Below, in pieces: positions 7,819 through 16,699 of a stretch of DNA of 64,000 bases; the stretch's first letter is position 1; each line of letters starts with the position of its first letter. Position numbers and translations under genes: made by a program. The DNA comes from Clostridiales bacterium (GTDB lineage: Bacteria > Bacillota > Clostridia > Oscillospirales > Oscillospiraceae): positions 1-64,000 of the forward strand of contig SFFV01000001.1 in NCBI GenBank assembly GCA_004557735.1, in the 5' to 3' direction. The notes under the pieces were generated by a model, which was not told the origin of the DNA, ran no database searches, and saw only the letters and a program-made list of their open reading frames with translations.

Positions 7819-9021
7819 TCATTCCTCGATTTTTCGATTTTTTACGGTTTTAAAAAGCTCCCGCGGCGCGTAAGCCGCGCAGGGGTTCTCCCGTGATATG
7901 CTCAGCAGTATGCCCGCCTCGCCCATCTGAATGAGCAGCGCCGTGCCGCCATAGCTGAAAAACGGCAGCGAGATGCCGGTGCAGGGGACGAGATTCGTGC
8001 ACACCGCGACGTTGAGTACGACCTGCAAGGCAAGCATCGTCGTGATGCCGCAGCCGGCAAGGAAGCTGAAACGGTCGCTGCTCTGCATGGAGATCCAGTA
8101 CCCGCGCACCACGAGCATGGCAAAGAGAAGAAGGATCGCCGAAGCGCCGATGAAGCCCAGCTCCTCGCAGACGACGGAGAATATAAAGTCGTTGTGCTCT
8201 TCGGGGAGATAGAGGTATTTCTGGCGGCTCATGCCGAGACCAAGTCCCGAAAGCCCGCCGGAGCCGATCGCATAGAGCGACTGGACGATCTGCCAGCCGT
8301 CGCCGGTGAGATCGGAGAACGGGTCGCGGAACGACGCCACGCGCGCCGCGACATACGGCACGAACAGCACCGCAGCCACCGCACCGACAATCAGCACGCC
8401 GGCCGCGCCGATGAACCAGTGCAGCCGGACCCCGCCGAGAAAGAGCATCGATGTTCCGATGGCGAGGATGATGATCGTTGCGGAGAAGTGCGGCTCGAGC
8501 ACAAGCAGCGCCGAAACGACCGCCAGTATTGCCGCGAACGGCGCGATGCCGTACCGGAAGGTGCGCATCCGGTCTTTATATTTGCATATCAGAGCCGAAA
8601 AGTAAAGAATAATTGCGATTTTTGTAATTTCTGACGGCTGGAACGTCGTGAAGCCAAGGTTTATCCATCGTCTTGCGCCGTTTACAACCGTGCCGATGAC
8701 GAGGACCGCCGCGAGGCTCGCGACGGAGACGAGCAGCAGCGGCAGAGCGCAGGCGCGGTAAACGCGCATCGGGATGCGCGAGGCAATGAGCATCACGCAC
8801 ACGCCCGCCGCAGCAAAGATCGCCTGCCGGGAAAAGAAATACACCGGGTTATGTCCCGTCTCGCCCTGCAGATCGTAATACGCGCTCGCAAAGCTCGCCG
8901 AGAGCACCATCACCACGCCGATGCCGAGCAGCGTGAGCGTGATAACAAGGAAAGGCAGATCCGCCCTGCGGTCTGCCTTACCCATTCTGACCGGCGCCGC
9001 GCCGGCCGAAGTATGATCCAT
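7819..9021 (-). CDS. ftsW: SEDS peptidoglycan glycosyltransferase FtsW
   Basis: FtsW polymerises lipid II at the septum together with a class B PBP. The 400-residue product has about ten hydrophobic segments and the SEDS hallmarks: WINLGFTTFQPSE, the DPF segment in ASFRDPFSDLTGDGWQ, Q..LYAIGSGGLSGLGLG, and HNDFIFSVVCEELGFIG. Near its C terminus is PFFSYGGTALL. It is in the dcw cluster between mraY and murG, where murD normally separates mraY from ftsW. Position favours FtsW over the rod-type RodA. Confidence 0.95.
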   Translation of the reverse strand: MDHTSAGAAPVRMGKADRRADLPFLVITLTLLGIGVVMVLSASFASAYYDLQGETGHNPVYFFSRQAIFAAAGVCVMLIASRIPMRVYRACALPLLLVSVASLAAVLVIGTVVNGARRWINLGFTTFQPSEITKIAIILYFSALICKYKDRMRTFRYGIAPFAAILAVVSALLVLEPHFSATIIILAIGTSMLFLGGVRLHWFIGAAGVLIVGAVAAVLFVPYVAARVASFRDPFSDLTGDGWQIVQSLYAIGSGGLSGLGLGMSRQKYLYLPEEHNDFIFSVVCEELGFIGASAILLLFAMLVVRGYWISMQSSDRFSFLAGCGITTMLALQVVLNVAVCTNLVPCTGISLPFFSYGGTALLIQMGEAGILLSISRENPCAAYAPRELFKTVKNRKIEE

Positions 9022-9051
9022 GAAAGCCTCCGGTATTACCCTCTCAAAAGC

Positions 9052-10065
9052 TCAGAAGGAATAGCGTCCCGTTACGCCGAGCAGCGATATGATCGCCATG
9101 ATGAGCGTGATGCCTGCAAACAGGACGAAGATCTCTCTCTCTTTCCATTTTCTGCCCGTCCAGCCGCCCATTTCAAGATGGTGGTGGAAGGGCGCCATTT
9201 TAAACACCCGCTTGCCGTGAGAGAGCTTGAAATACGCTACCTGGATGATATCCGAGAGCGTTTCAATGATCGGCATGATGCACAGCGGAATGAGCAGCAG
9301 GGGCACATCGAGCGCGAACGCCAGCCCCGAAATGCACCCGCCGAGGAAAAGCGAGCCGGTGTCGCCCATGAATACGCGCGCGGGGTTGAAGTTGTAGATA
9401 AGGAAGCCGAGCAGCGCGCCGACCATACCGCTCGCGAAAATGCCCTGCGGCATATACTCCTTGCCCCAGCAGAACACGATGGCCGTGAAGCAGAGGAACA
9501 CAGGCACGCACGTACCCGCTGCGAGGCCGTCCACACCGTCGGTGATGTTCACGGCGTTCACCGTGCCGACGATAACAAACGCCGCAAAAATGAAGTACAG
9601 CGGCTCGGAGACCGGGACATAGGTGTTCCAGAACGGGATATAAAGATTGGGGCTCAGGTATCCGGTGATCCGGAGCAGCAGCAGAAAGCACGTGGCGGCA
9701 AGGAGCTGCAAAAGGAACTTCATCTTCGCGCTCAGGCCGAGATTCTGCTTGTGGCGCAGCTTTTCATAGTCGTCCAGAAAGCCGATCGCGCCGAACATGA
9801 GACCGAACAGCAGAACAAAAATATGTCCCCACTCGCCGTTTGCCATGCAGGAGAAGCCGACCGTGAGGCAAACAACGGCGACCGCAAGGATGAACATCAG
9901 CCCGCCCATTGTGGGCGTGCCGGTCTTGCTCATGTGCCACGTGGGGCCGTCCTCCCGGATCGACTGTCCGGCTTTGATCCTCCGCAGATACGGTACCAAA
10001 ACCGCGCCTGAGGCGCTCGATATGCAAAATCCGACGACAAGCGCCAAAATCAGCTTCCAAGTCAT
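9052..10065 (-). CDS. mraY: Phospho-N-acetylmuramoyl-pentapeptide transferase
   Basis: MraY transfers phospho-MurNAc-pentapeptide to undecaprenyl phosphate, forming lipid I. The 337-residue polytopic protein has the catalytic FLDDYEK motif, NAVNITDGVDGLAAG, FMGDTGSLFLGG and the cytoplasmic MAPFHHHLEMGG loop. The start at 10065 gives a first transmembrane helix at once, as in homologues. It is 33 bp downstream of murE with murF missing between them. Confidence 0.97.
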   Translation of the reverse strand: MTWKLILALVVGFCISSASGAVLVPYLRRIKAGQSIREDGPTWHMSKTGTPTMGGLMFILAVAVVCLTVGFSCMANGEWGHIFVLLFGLMFGAIGFLDDYEKLRHKQNLGLSAKMKFLLQLLAATCFLLLLRITGYLSPNLYIPFWNTYVPVSEPLYFIFAAFVIVGTVNAVNITDGVDGLAAGTCVPVFLCFTAIVFCWGKEYMPQGIFASGMVGALLGFLIYNFNPARVFMGDTGSLFLGGCISGLAFALDVPLLLIPLCIMPIIETLSDIIQVAYFKLSHGKRVFKMAPFHHHLEMGGWTGRKWKEREIFVLFAGITLIMAIISLLGVTGRYSF

Positions 10066-10098
10066 TCTTTTTCCCCGTGCCTTTCCTCTTTTGCTTTG

Positions 10099-11556
10099 TC
10101 AGGTGCGCTTCGCGCGTTCGGCAAGATGGTCCGCGACGATCTCGCGCTCGTCCATGTGGATCTTCTCGTGGCCGATGATCTGGTAGTCCTCGTGGCCCTT
10201 GCCGCAAAGCAGGATCACGTCGCCCGGCTCATGGTGGTCGATCGCCCATCGGATGGCCTCCGCCCGGTCGCAGATGACCTTGTAGGGCGCTTTGCCCGCC
10301 CGCACACCGGGTAGGATCTCCTCAATGATGCTCATGGGATCCTCGGTGCGCGGATTGTCGCTCGTGACAATGACGAAATCGGCGATATCCGCGGAGATTT
10401 TCCCCATGATCGGGCGTTTTTTTCTGTCACGGTCGCCGCCGGCGCCGAAGAGCATCACAAGACGCTTCGGCGCGATGCCGCGCAGCGTTGTGAGAACATT
10501 TTCAATGGCGTCCGGCGTGACGGCATAGTCGATGAAAATGCTGTAATCGCCGTCCGTCGGCACCGGCTCCACCCGCCCCTTTGCGCCGTGGGCAGTTTCA
10601 AGCGCGGCGGCGGCATCGGCGAGCGATACGCCGAGCAGGCGCGCGCAGGCAATGGCCGCAAGCGCATTGTACACCGAAAACTGCCCCGGCAGGTTCGTCT
10701 TTACCCGGACAAGCTCGCCCTCCTCCAGCGCGCAGAAGCGAACGCCGCTCGGCGCGAGACGGATATCGCGCGCCGTCAGCGAGGCGCTGTCGCTCCTAGC
10801 CGAGAAGGTGTACACCGGCTGCGGCGCATTCTTCATGACCGTTTCCGTCCACGGATCGTCCGCGTTCGCCGCCGTCTTTTCGCATAGCGGGAAGAGCATC
10901 GCCTTGGCGCGGGCGTATTCCTCCATCGTGTTGTGGAAATCCAGATGATCCTGCGTCAGGTTCGTGAAGAGCCCGACGGCAAAATGCACGCCCGCCACGC
11001 GGCGCAGCACCAGCGAGTGGGAGGATACCTCCATCACGCAGTGGGTGCACCCGGCGTCCGCCATCCGGCGGAAGAGCGCCTGCAGATCGCAGGACTCCGG
11101 CGTGGTGTGCTCGGCGTGGAACTCCTCGCCGCCGATCATGTTCGATACGCTGCCGATGAGACCGACCTTCGCGCCGAGGGTCTTTTCCAAAATCTGCTTG
11201 ACGAGAATGGTCGTTGTCGTCTTGCCGTTCGTGCCGGTGATGCCGATGACCTTCATTTCGCGGCTTGGGTCGCCGTAGAAGTTCCGCGCCGCGAGCGCGA
11301 GACCGAGCCGGCTGTCATCCGTCCGGATATACGGCACATTCCCGGCGGGCGCTTCTTCACACAGCACGGCGGCGCAGCCCTTTTCCACCGCCATGGGGAT
11401 ATATTTATGTCCGTCCGACTCGTACCCGCGCACGGCGACGAAAAGATCGCCGCTCTTCACACGGCGGGAATCGTAGCAGACGCCCGTGATCTCCGTATCG
11501 CCGGAGGCGGACGCGGAGAGAACGTTTATTCCTTTGAGAATTTCCGAAAGCTTCAT
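10099..11556 (-). CDS. murE: UDP-MurNAc-dipeptide:diamino acid ligase (MurE)
   Basis: MurE adds the third amino acid to the peptidoglycan stem peptide. The 485-residue product has the Mur ligase ATP site GITGTNGKTTT, the central HTTPESCDL and MEVSSHSLVLRRV segments and the C-terminal TSDNPRTEDP. The DNPR motif marks the meso-diaminopimelate-adding type (lysine types carry other residues), so meso-DAP peptidoglycan is inferred. The start at 11556 begins MKLSEILKG as in homologues. It lies 28 bp after the PBP gene. Confidence 0.96.
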   Translation of the reverse strand: MKLSEILKGINVLSASASGDTEITGVCYDSRRVKSGDLFVAVRGYESDGHKYIPMAVEKGCAAVLCEEAPAGNVPYIRTDDSRLGLALAARNFYGDPSREMKVIGITGTNGKTTTTILVKQILEKTLGAKVGLIGSVSNMIGGEEFHAEHTTPESCDLQALFRRMADAGCTHCVMEVSSHSLVLRRVAGVHFAVGLFTNLTQDHLDFHNTMEEYARAKAMLFPLCEKTAANADDPWTETVMKNAPQPVYTFSARSDSASLTARDIRLAPSGVRFCALEEGELVRVKTNLPGQFSVYNALAAIACARLLGVSLADAAAALETAHGAKGRVEPVPTDGDYSIFIDYAVTPDAIENVLTTLRGIAPKRLVMLFGAGGDRDRKKRPIMGKISADIADFVIVTSDNPRTEDPMSIIEEILPGVRAGKAPYKVICDRAEAIRWAIDHHEPGDVILLCGKGHEDYQIIGHEKIHMDEREIVADHLAERAKRT

Positions 11557-11584
11557 GGTACTTCCTCATAATGTCCCGGCCGAA

Positions 11585-13897
11585 TCAGTACCGGCCGTAT
11601 GTATCGTTATCGTCGTTGACGATACTGACTTCAATTACGCTGCCCGCGGGGACGCTCTCCCCTGCGCCGACGCTCTGGAACACAACGCGCACCGTATCGC
11701 TGTCGGCAAGGATCGTGCTATTCGAGCGGAGGAACAGCCCTTCGGCAAAGAGAGCTTCCCTCGCCTGAGAATAGGTGAGCCCCGTAAGCTCCGGCACGGT
11801 CTCCTCTTCCGGTTCCGGCGTCTCGCCGGTATAGACGAGCACCGTCGTCCCGCTTGCGACGACCGTTCCTTTTCCCGGAAGCTGGCCGGTGACTATATCG
11901 CCGGTGCCTTCGATCCGGGCGGCAAGCCCGGCCTCGCGGAGCAGCTTCACCGCTTCCTCCGGCGTTTTGCCGGTAAGGGGCGGCACGGCGCGGTCAATGT
12001 ATTTTTCCTCCGCTTCGCTGTAGCGCGGCTGCACGCCGAGATACGGCAGAACTTCGCCGAGGATGCGCCCGACAACGGGCGCGGCCATCTGGCCGCCGGA
12101 AATGTAGATCCCGGTCTCGTTGGAGGGCGTATCCATCAAAATGAGACACACGACCTGCGGATCGTCCGCAGGCGCGTAGCCGATGAAGGAGACGATGTAT
12201 TCCTTTTTCCCGCCGGCGGCGTCCTGCGCCACCTTTTCGGAGGTGCCGGTCTTGCCTGCAACGTGATACCCGGCGACGTAGGCGTTTTTTCCGGTTCCCT
12301 GTTTCGTGTCGCACACGACCTGCTCGAGAATGGCGTTCACCTGCGCGCTCGTCTTCTCGGAAATGACCTGCCGGATCACCTCCGGCTCGGTTTTCGATAC
12401 GAGCGTACCCTCGCCGTCCGTGACGGAATCAACGATGTACGGCTTCATAAGATAGCCGCCGTTGCAGCAGGCGCTCACGGCGGTGATGAGCTGGAGAGGC
12501 GTGATGTTGAACGTCTGGCCGAACGACGCCGCGGCAAGCTGGGAGAAGTTTTCGCTGTTGCAGAAAACGCTGCGCGGCCACCAGATGCTGCCGCTCTCGC
12601 CGGGAAGCGAGATGCCGGTCTTTCCCGTGAGAGCCGCGTCCGGGTTTTCGCTCGCGCGGAAAAAGCCGAAGTCTTCGCAGTAGCGGTAAAACGTTTCCTC
12701 CCCGATGCGAAGGCCCAGCGTAGCAAACGCGACGTTGCACGAGTGCTGCGCTGCCTGCGTGAGCGTCTGCGGGCCGTGGCCGACCGTTTTCCAGCACTTG
12801 AGCGGCTTGCCGCGTCCCTGCACCGTCATGCTGCCGCCGCAGTAAAAGCTGTCGGACGGCGTGGCAACGCCTTCTTCGAGCGCCATGGCGAGCACCATAA
12901 TTTTGAACGTTGAGCCCGGCTCATAGGTATCGGAAATGGCTTTGTTGCGCCATTGGGCGAGCTGTGCGTCCTTCAAAAGCTGCGCCGCGGCGTCCGGATC
13001 GACGGCCGCGTCGATCTCCGACTGAACGTCGGCGGAGACGAGCTGGTAGTTGTTGAGATCAAAATTTCCCAGCGACGCCATCGCCAGGATCGCGCCCGTT
13101 TTCGGGTCCATGATGATGCCGGCGGCGCCGTTTTGTATGTCATAGTCCTGCACCGCCTGGGAAAGCTGCTTCTCCAGATAGTACTGGACCGTGGTATCGA
13201 TTGTCAAGTGGAGATCAAGTCCGTCCTGCGCATCGACGTAGTCCTCATAGCTTGTGAGGATCATATCCGTCCCGGCGCTGTTCTTCAGCCGGAGGATGCT
13301 GCCGGCGGTGCCGGTCAGAAGATCGTTCTGCGTAAATTCCAGCCCCGAAAGGCCGGTGTTGTCCGCGCCGACGAAGCCGATGACGTGCGAGGCGAGCGAG
13401 GCATAGGGGTAATAGCGCTTTGTGTCCGGTTCGAGCTTCACACCCTGCAGGTCGTACTCGTTTTTAAAGGCGCGCACCGCGTCCGCCTCGGTCTCTTCGA
13501 TCTGGCGCTTTACGGTTTTATACCAGCTGCGCCTGTCGGCGGTTATCGTGAGGATCTTTTCGCGGTCTACGCCGAGAATTTCGGAAAGGCCGCCGGCAAT
13601 GCGCTCGGGGTCCTCGCCGTTCATGGTGATCTCCGCGGGGCTTACATACACGGTGTATGTCGTTGCGCTCATCGCGAGAACACGCCCCTCGCGGTCGTAG
13701 ATCGTCCCGCGCGAGGCAGGGATCGCCGTGCGGCGGAGCTGCTGCTGCAGCGCGGCGCTCTCCAGCTCGTCGTGGCGCAGGATCTGCAGACGGAAAAGCT
13801 GGATCATCAGTACGGCAAACGCCGCAACGCCGCACGCGGCAAGAAGGAACAGCGCGCGGCGGAGCATGGTTCGGTTGGGTCGGCTGTTTGGCGGCAT
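11585..13897 (-). CDS. Class B penicillin-binding protein with two PASTA domains (FtsI/PBP2B/SpoVD type)
   Basis: This is a 770-residue transpeptidase. It has a basic N terminus and one transmembrane helix (about 13-37), a dimerisation domain beginning IPASRGTIYDREG, then the transpeptidase motifs Ser329-xx-Lys332 (STFK), SCN (386-388) and KTG (549-551). Two PASTA repeats follow at about 640-700 and 705-768. It cross-links septal or spore-cortex peptidoglycan next to FtsW. The two PASTA domains resemble B. subtilis SpoVD and PBP2B, and only one such gene is present here, so division and sporulation roles cannot be separated. GGAGG lies seven bases before ATG. Confidence 0.95.
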   Translation of the reverse strand: MPPNSRPNRTMLRRALFLLAACGVAAFAVLMIQLFRLQILRHDELESAALQQQLRRTAIPASRGTIYDREGRVLAMSATTYTVYVSPAEITMNGEDPERIAGGLSEILGVDREKILTITADRRSWYKTVKRQIEETEADAVRAFKNEYDLQGVKLEPDTKRYYPYASLASHVIGFVGADNTGLSGLEFTQNDLLTGTAGSILRLKNSAGTDMILTSYEDYVDAQDGLDLHLTIDTTVQYYLEKQLSQAVQDYDIQNGAAGIIMDPKTGAILAMASLGNFDLNNYQLVSADVQSEIDAAVDPDAAAQLLKDAQLAQWRNKAISDTYEPGSTFKIMVLAMALEEGVATPSDSFYCGGSMTVQGRGKPLKCWKTVGHGPQTLTQAAQHSCNVAFATLGLRIGEETFYRYCEDFGFFRASENPDAALTGKTGISLPGESGSIWWPRSVFCNSENFSQLAAASFGQTFNITPLQLITAVSACCNGGYLMKPYIVDSVTDGEGTLVSKTEPEVIRQVISEKTSAQVNAILEQVVCDTKQGTGKNAYVAGYHVAGKTGTSEKVAQDAAGGKKEYIVSFIGYAPADDPQVVCLILMDTPSNETGIYISGGQMAAPVVGRILGEVLPYLGVQPRYSEAEEKYIDRAVPPLTGKTPEEAVKLLREAGLAARIEGTGDIVTGQLPGKGTVVASGTTVLVYTGETPEPEEETVPELTGLTYSQAREALFAEGLFLRSNSTILADSDTVRVVFQSVGAGESVPAGSVIEVSIVNDDNDTYGRY

Positions 13898-13918
13898 GGC
13901 GTTTCCTCCGGATCGGCA

Positions 13919-13939
13919 AATGCATCATTCTGATGCATT
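13919..13939. repeat. 9-bp-arm palindrome in the PBP leader
   Basis: AATGCATCA (13919-13927) and TGATGCATT (13931-13939) are perfect inverted repeats around a 3-base spacer, just upstream of the PBP ribosome site. A TATAAT hexamer on the minus strand (13942-13937) overlaps it, but no good -35 is visible. It could be a weak internal promoter with an operator or an mRNA hairpin. Confidence 0.5.
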
Positions 13940-13953
13940 ATACCGCGCCGGAA

Positions 13954-14511
13954 TTAAAAACATGCCACAACCGTGTCGAGGAGATTCTCCCAGAAATGCC
14001 GCAGCCCCTGTCCGCGGCGTGCGTGGAGGACCGTGGCCCGGTCGGAAAGCTCCGACGCGCCGGTGTTGCGCTGATCCAGCCGGGGCGGCTGCATGCCAAG
14101 CGTTCCCACGGCATAGCTCTCCACGGCGGCAAGGCTCTCTGCCCTCTCGGTCTCCACAAGGAGCGTCCGCTCCTCCGCTTTGAGCTCGGAAATGCGCTCC
14201 GATACGGCGACGAGCTCGTCGTTCATCGCCGTAAGCTCCGCCTGCCCGGTCAGTGAGCCGACGAGGAGCAGCATGGCCGCGACCGCGGCGGCGCCGAAGG
14301 CAAGAGCGCTGCGGAAAGATCGTTTCCGCGCCGGTTTTCTCTCCGGCGCATCATCCGCACGGCCGTCCCAGTACCGCCCGGCAAACCGGTCGGCGATCAG
14401 AGGCAGCTCTTTGGTATCCTCGTCCGAGACGGGAAAGGCGCGCGTTGCTTCCGCGCTCTCCGCACAGGGGGTAAACACCGCGGTTCTCTGTTCGGTCGTT
14501 TTTGCGTTCAC
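13954..14511 (-). CDS. ftsL: FtsL-like septum protein, GTG start
   Basis: The 185-residue product has a long hydrophilic cytoplasmic tail, one transmembrane helix (about 68-88) and a following coiled-coil segment (about 90-125), ending near AVGTLGMQPP. This is the FtsL layout: a small bitopic protein that bridges FtsQ/DivIB and the PBP/FtsW pair. GTG at 14511 is chosen because GGGGAG lies six bases upstream and the gene then begins 14 bp after rsmH; the longer open frame runs antiframe through rsmH. The cytoplasmic tail is longer than in B. subtilis FtsL. Position between rsmH and the PBP supports the call. Confidence 0.85.
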   Translation of the reverse strand: MNAKTTEQRTAVFTPCAESAEATRAFPVSDEDTKELPLIADRFAGRYWDGRADDAPERKPARKRSFRSALAFGAAAVAAMLLLVGSLTGQAELTAMNDELVAVSERISELKAEERTLLVETERAESLAAVESYAVGTLGMQPPRLDQRNTGASELSDRATVLHARRGQGLRHFWENLLDTVVACF

Positions 14512-14525
14512 GGATCTCTCCCCTT

Positions 14526-15452
14526 TTATATCCTCTCGGCGACGCGCAGTCTCGCGCTGCGCGCGCGCGGGTTGTCGTTCAATTCCTCTTCCGAGGCCGT
14601 GATGGGCTTCGTTACGGTTCTCATCGTCTGCACAAAGCCGCACACGCACACCGGAAAATCGCGCGGGCAGGTGCAGCCGTCCTCGCGCTCGCGGATGGTG
14701 GTCTTGACGATCCGATCCTCCAGCGAGTGGAAGCTGATGACGCAGAGCCGTCCGCCGGGGGCGAGCCGATCCATGGCCGCGAGGAGCATTTCCCGCTCCG
14801 CCTCGAGCTCGTCGTTCACGGCGATGCGGATCGCCTGAAAGCTGCGCTTGGCCGGGTGCTGCTTTTCGCGCAGCGCCGCGCCGGGCATGGCGCCTTTGAT
14901 GATGTCCACAAGCTCCAGCGTCGTTTCCACGGGTTTCCTCTCCCGGGCGCGGACAATGCTTCCCGCAATGCGGTTGGCGTAGCGTTCCTCGCCGTAGTCG
15001 CGCAGGATGCGTATAAGTTCCCGCTCCGGCCACGTGTTCACGACCGTCCACGCCGTTACCGGCGCGCTGCGATCCATGCGCATGTCGAGCGGCGCGTCCG
15101 CCATATAGGAAAAGCCGCGTTCGGCCTCATCGAGCTGCGGCGAGGATACGCCGAGATCAAAGAGCATGCCGTTTGCACGCGGAATGCCGAGATCATCAAG
15201 GATCTTTCCGAGCGAGCGGAAATTCCCGTGAACGAATGTGATACGGTCCGCCCACGGCGCAAGGCGCTCTTTCGAGCGCTCGATGGCGGTTTCGTCCCGG
15301 TCGATGGCGATGAGCCGCCCGGTCGTAAGGCGTCTGGCAATTTCCATCGAATGACCGCCGAGGCCGAGCGTCCCGTCCACATAGATCCCGTCCGGCTTTA
15401 TATCCAGGTTTTCGATGCATTCGCGCAGCAGCACGCTTTTATGTTCCGGCAT
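14526..15452 (-). CDS. rsmH: 16S rRNA (cytosine-1402-N4)-methyltransferase
   Basis: RsmH (MraW) N4-methylates C1402 in the ribosomal decoding centre. The 308-residue product has the SAM site YVDGTLGLGGHS, the FDLGVSSPQLD motif, HPAKRSFQAIRIAVN and CVISFHSLEDRIVK, all diagnostic. ATG at 15452 is separated from the mraZ stop by a single base, and the ribosome site GGAG lies inside the end of mraZ, implying coupling. The longer frame overlaps mraZ and is rejected. Confidence 0.97.
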   Translation of the reverse strand: MPEHKSVLLRECIENLDIKPDGIYVDGTLGLGGHSMEIARRLTTGRLIAIDRDETAIERSKERLAPWADRITFVHGNFRSLGKILDDLGIPRANGMLFDLGVSSPQLDEAERGFSYMADAPLDMRMDRSAPVTAWTVVNTWPERELIRILRDYGEERYANRIAGSIVRARERKPVETTLELVDIIKGAMPGAALREKQHPAKRSFQAIRIAVNDELEAEREMLLAAMDRLAPGGRLCVISFHSLEDRIVKTTIREREDGCTCPRDFPVCVCGFVQTMRTVTKPITASEEELNDNPRARSARLRVAERI

Positions 15453-15453
15453 G

Positions 15454-15870
15454 TCAAAACTCCAGCTCTTCCATAACGGCGGCAATGTTCTCCGGCGTCA
15501 TTTCCGCATTGTGGATCTCGTTCCAGCGCGCGCTGTCCCAAAGCTCCGCATGGTTGTTGCAGCCGACGATGGTCACATCCTTCGTGAGGCCGGCATAGTC
15601 CCGCAGATTCTGCGGCAGGAGGATGCGGCCCTGCGCGTCCGTCTCGCAGCGCGCGGCGAAGGCGAAGAGCGGGCGCATTTTGCGCTGCTTTACAAACGGC
15701 ATCGCGTCCACCTTATCGGAAAAACGCTGCCAGCTCTCGGCGCTGTACGCCGAAAGGCAGCGATCCATGGAGAGCGTCACATAGAAAACGCCGCCCAACT
15801 CGTCCCGCAGGCGCGAGGGCACGGCCAGACGCCCCTTGGCGTCAAGCGTGTGCATATATTCGCCGGTCAT
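15454..15870 (-). CDS. mraZ: Transcriptional regulator MraZ
   Basis: MraZ is an AbrB-like double-barrel DNA-binding protein that regulates its own dcw operon. The 138-residue product has two SpoVT/AbrB repeats (GEYMHTLDAKGRLAVPSRLR, and a second near AARCETDAQGRILLPQNLR). ATG at 15870 has GGGAGG eight bases upstream; the longer open frame passes through the operator and promoter. It is the first gene of the dcw cluster, with MraZ boxes 50-70 bp upstream. Confidence 0.96.
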   Translation of the reverse strand: MTGEYMHTLDAKGRLAVPSRLRDELGGVFYVTLSMDRCLSAYSAESWQRFSDKVDAMPFVKQRKMRPLFAFAARCETDAQGRILLPQNLRDYAGLTKDVTIVGCNNHAELWDSARWNEIHNAEMTPENIAAVMEELEF

Positions 15871-15918
15871 AAACAGCGCCTCCCTTCTCCGGTCCTCTGT
15901 GGACAAGTATGACATTTT

Positions 15919-15938
15919 ACCCCACTTTGCCCCACTTT
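15919..15938 (-). promoter_or_regulatory. MraZ boxes (two 10-bp direct repeats)
   Basis: On the minus strand AAAGTGGGGC and AAAGTGGGGT follow each other directly, giving TGGGG twice at a 10-bp period; a third, degenerate unit (AAAATG) follows. TGGGN repeats spaced by five bases are the known MraZ target. They lie immediately downstream of the predicted transcription start, consistent with autorepression. Confidence 0.85.
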
Positions 15939-15946
15939 GTTGTTTC

Positions 15947-15975
15947 ATTATAAAAGGCAGGGGGCAAAAATGCAA
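15947..15975 (-). promoter_or_regulatory. dcw operon promoter
   Basis: TTGCAT (15975-15970) and TATAAT (15952-15947) are 17 bp apart on the minus strand, 77 bp or more upstream of mraZ, and abut the MraZ boxes. Confidence 0.8.
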
Positions 15976-16048
15976 GAGAAAAATTCTGCACAGACGGTGC
16001 GCCTTTCGCGGAAAGACTTCAATATATTGTGGTGAAAAGGCAAATCGA

Positions 16049-16084
16049 GCCGCCGGAGCACAGCATATGGTGCGCTCCGGCGGC
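16049..16084 (-). terminator. GC-rich hairpin after the coaD operon
   Basis: Arms 16049-16059 and 16074-16084 (GCCGCCGGAGC and its complement) form an 11-bp stem that extends inward through GCAC/GTGC. On the minus strand the stem is followed by a T-rich stretch (tcgatttgcctttt), so it can end the coiled-coil/coaD/rsmD/uvrC transcript before the dcw promoter. Confidence 0.65.
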
Positions 16085-16167
16085 TTCGGTTCCGTTATTG
16101 ACAAATGGTTACGATTGGGCGAAAGAAATTCGCTTTTCAGGAGAATTTCCCTGTGGATCGAAAGGAT

Positions 16168-16695
16168 TCAGCCGTTGATAAACTCGCTGTCCTCCACGTC
16201 CTGCAGCGTAACGTCCGCCGTTCCTTCCGGCCGCTCGGGTGCGGCGGCGGCGCGGAACTGCGCACGCGCGGCGCGGACCTTTTCCAGCGACTCGGCGACC
16301 GCCTCCTCCGTCTGGCGGAGGGCATCGTCCAGATAATTGTTTGCCGCGCGCAGCAGCTCGTGGGATTTTGCCTCCGCCGTTTGGACGATCTCATCGGAGC
16401 GGCGTCTGGCTTCCTTATAGACGTTCTGCTCGTCGATCATCTGCGTGGCCTTGTCCTCGGCGCCGCGGCGGATGTTGTCTGCCTCCTGCTTGGCGTTGGC
16501 GACGAACTCGTCGCGCGCGTTGACGAGACGGCGCGCCTCGCTCAGCTCCATCGGAAGCGTCGCCTTAAGATCGTCGAGAAGGTTGAGCGCCTTGTCGCGC
16601 TCAACGATGCACTTGTCGTTGCCCAGAGGGACGCCCCATGCCTCCGCGATCATGTTATAGAGCATATCGATGATATCCAGCGCGTGGTTTTCCAT
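16168..16695 (-). CDS. Coiled-coil protein next to coaD, function unknown
   Basis: The 175-residue product is highly charged and almost all helical, with a long Ala/Glu/Lys/Arg coiled coil from about residue 50 to 150 and no transmembrane segment. Clostridial genomes often carry such a protein beside coaD, annotated loosely as ATPase or ATP synthase B-like, because of chance coiled-coil similarity. No catalytic motif is visible. It starts 4 bp after coaD stops, so it is cotranscribed. A structural or DivIVA-like role is possible but not shown. Confidence 0.75.
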   Translation of the reverse strand: MENHALDIIDMLYNMIAEAWGVPLGNDKCIVERDKALNLLDDLKATLPMELSEARRLVNARDEFVANAKQEADNIRRGAEDKATQMIDEQNVYKEARRRSDEIVQTAEAKSHELLRAANNYLDDALRQTEEAVAESLEKVRAARAQFRAAAAPERPEGTADVTLQDVEDSEFING

Positions 16696-16699
16696 ATAT

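Noticed and set aside
14512..15051. Long upstream extension of ftsL
   Set aside because: It reads through rsmH out of frame; the GTG at 14511 has a ribosome site and the right position.
16168..16695. Coiled-coil protein as ATP synthase subunit b or an ATPase
   Set aside because: There is no transmembrane segment, no P-loop and no atp gene nearby; the similarity is only coiled-coil composition.
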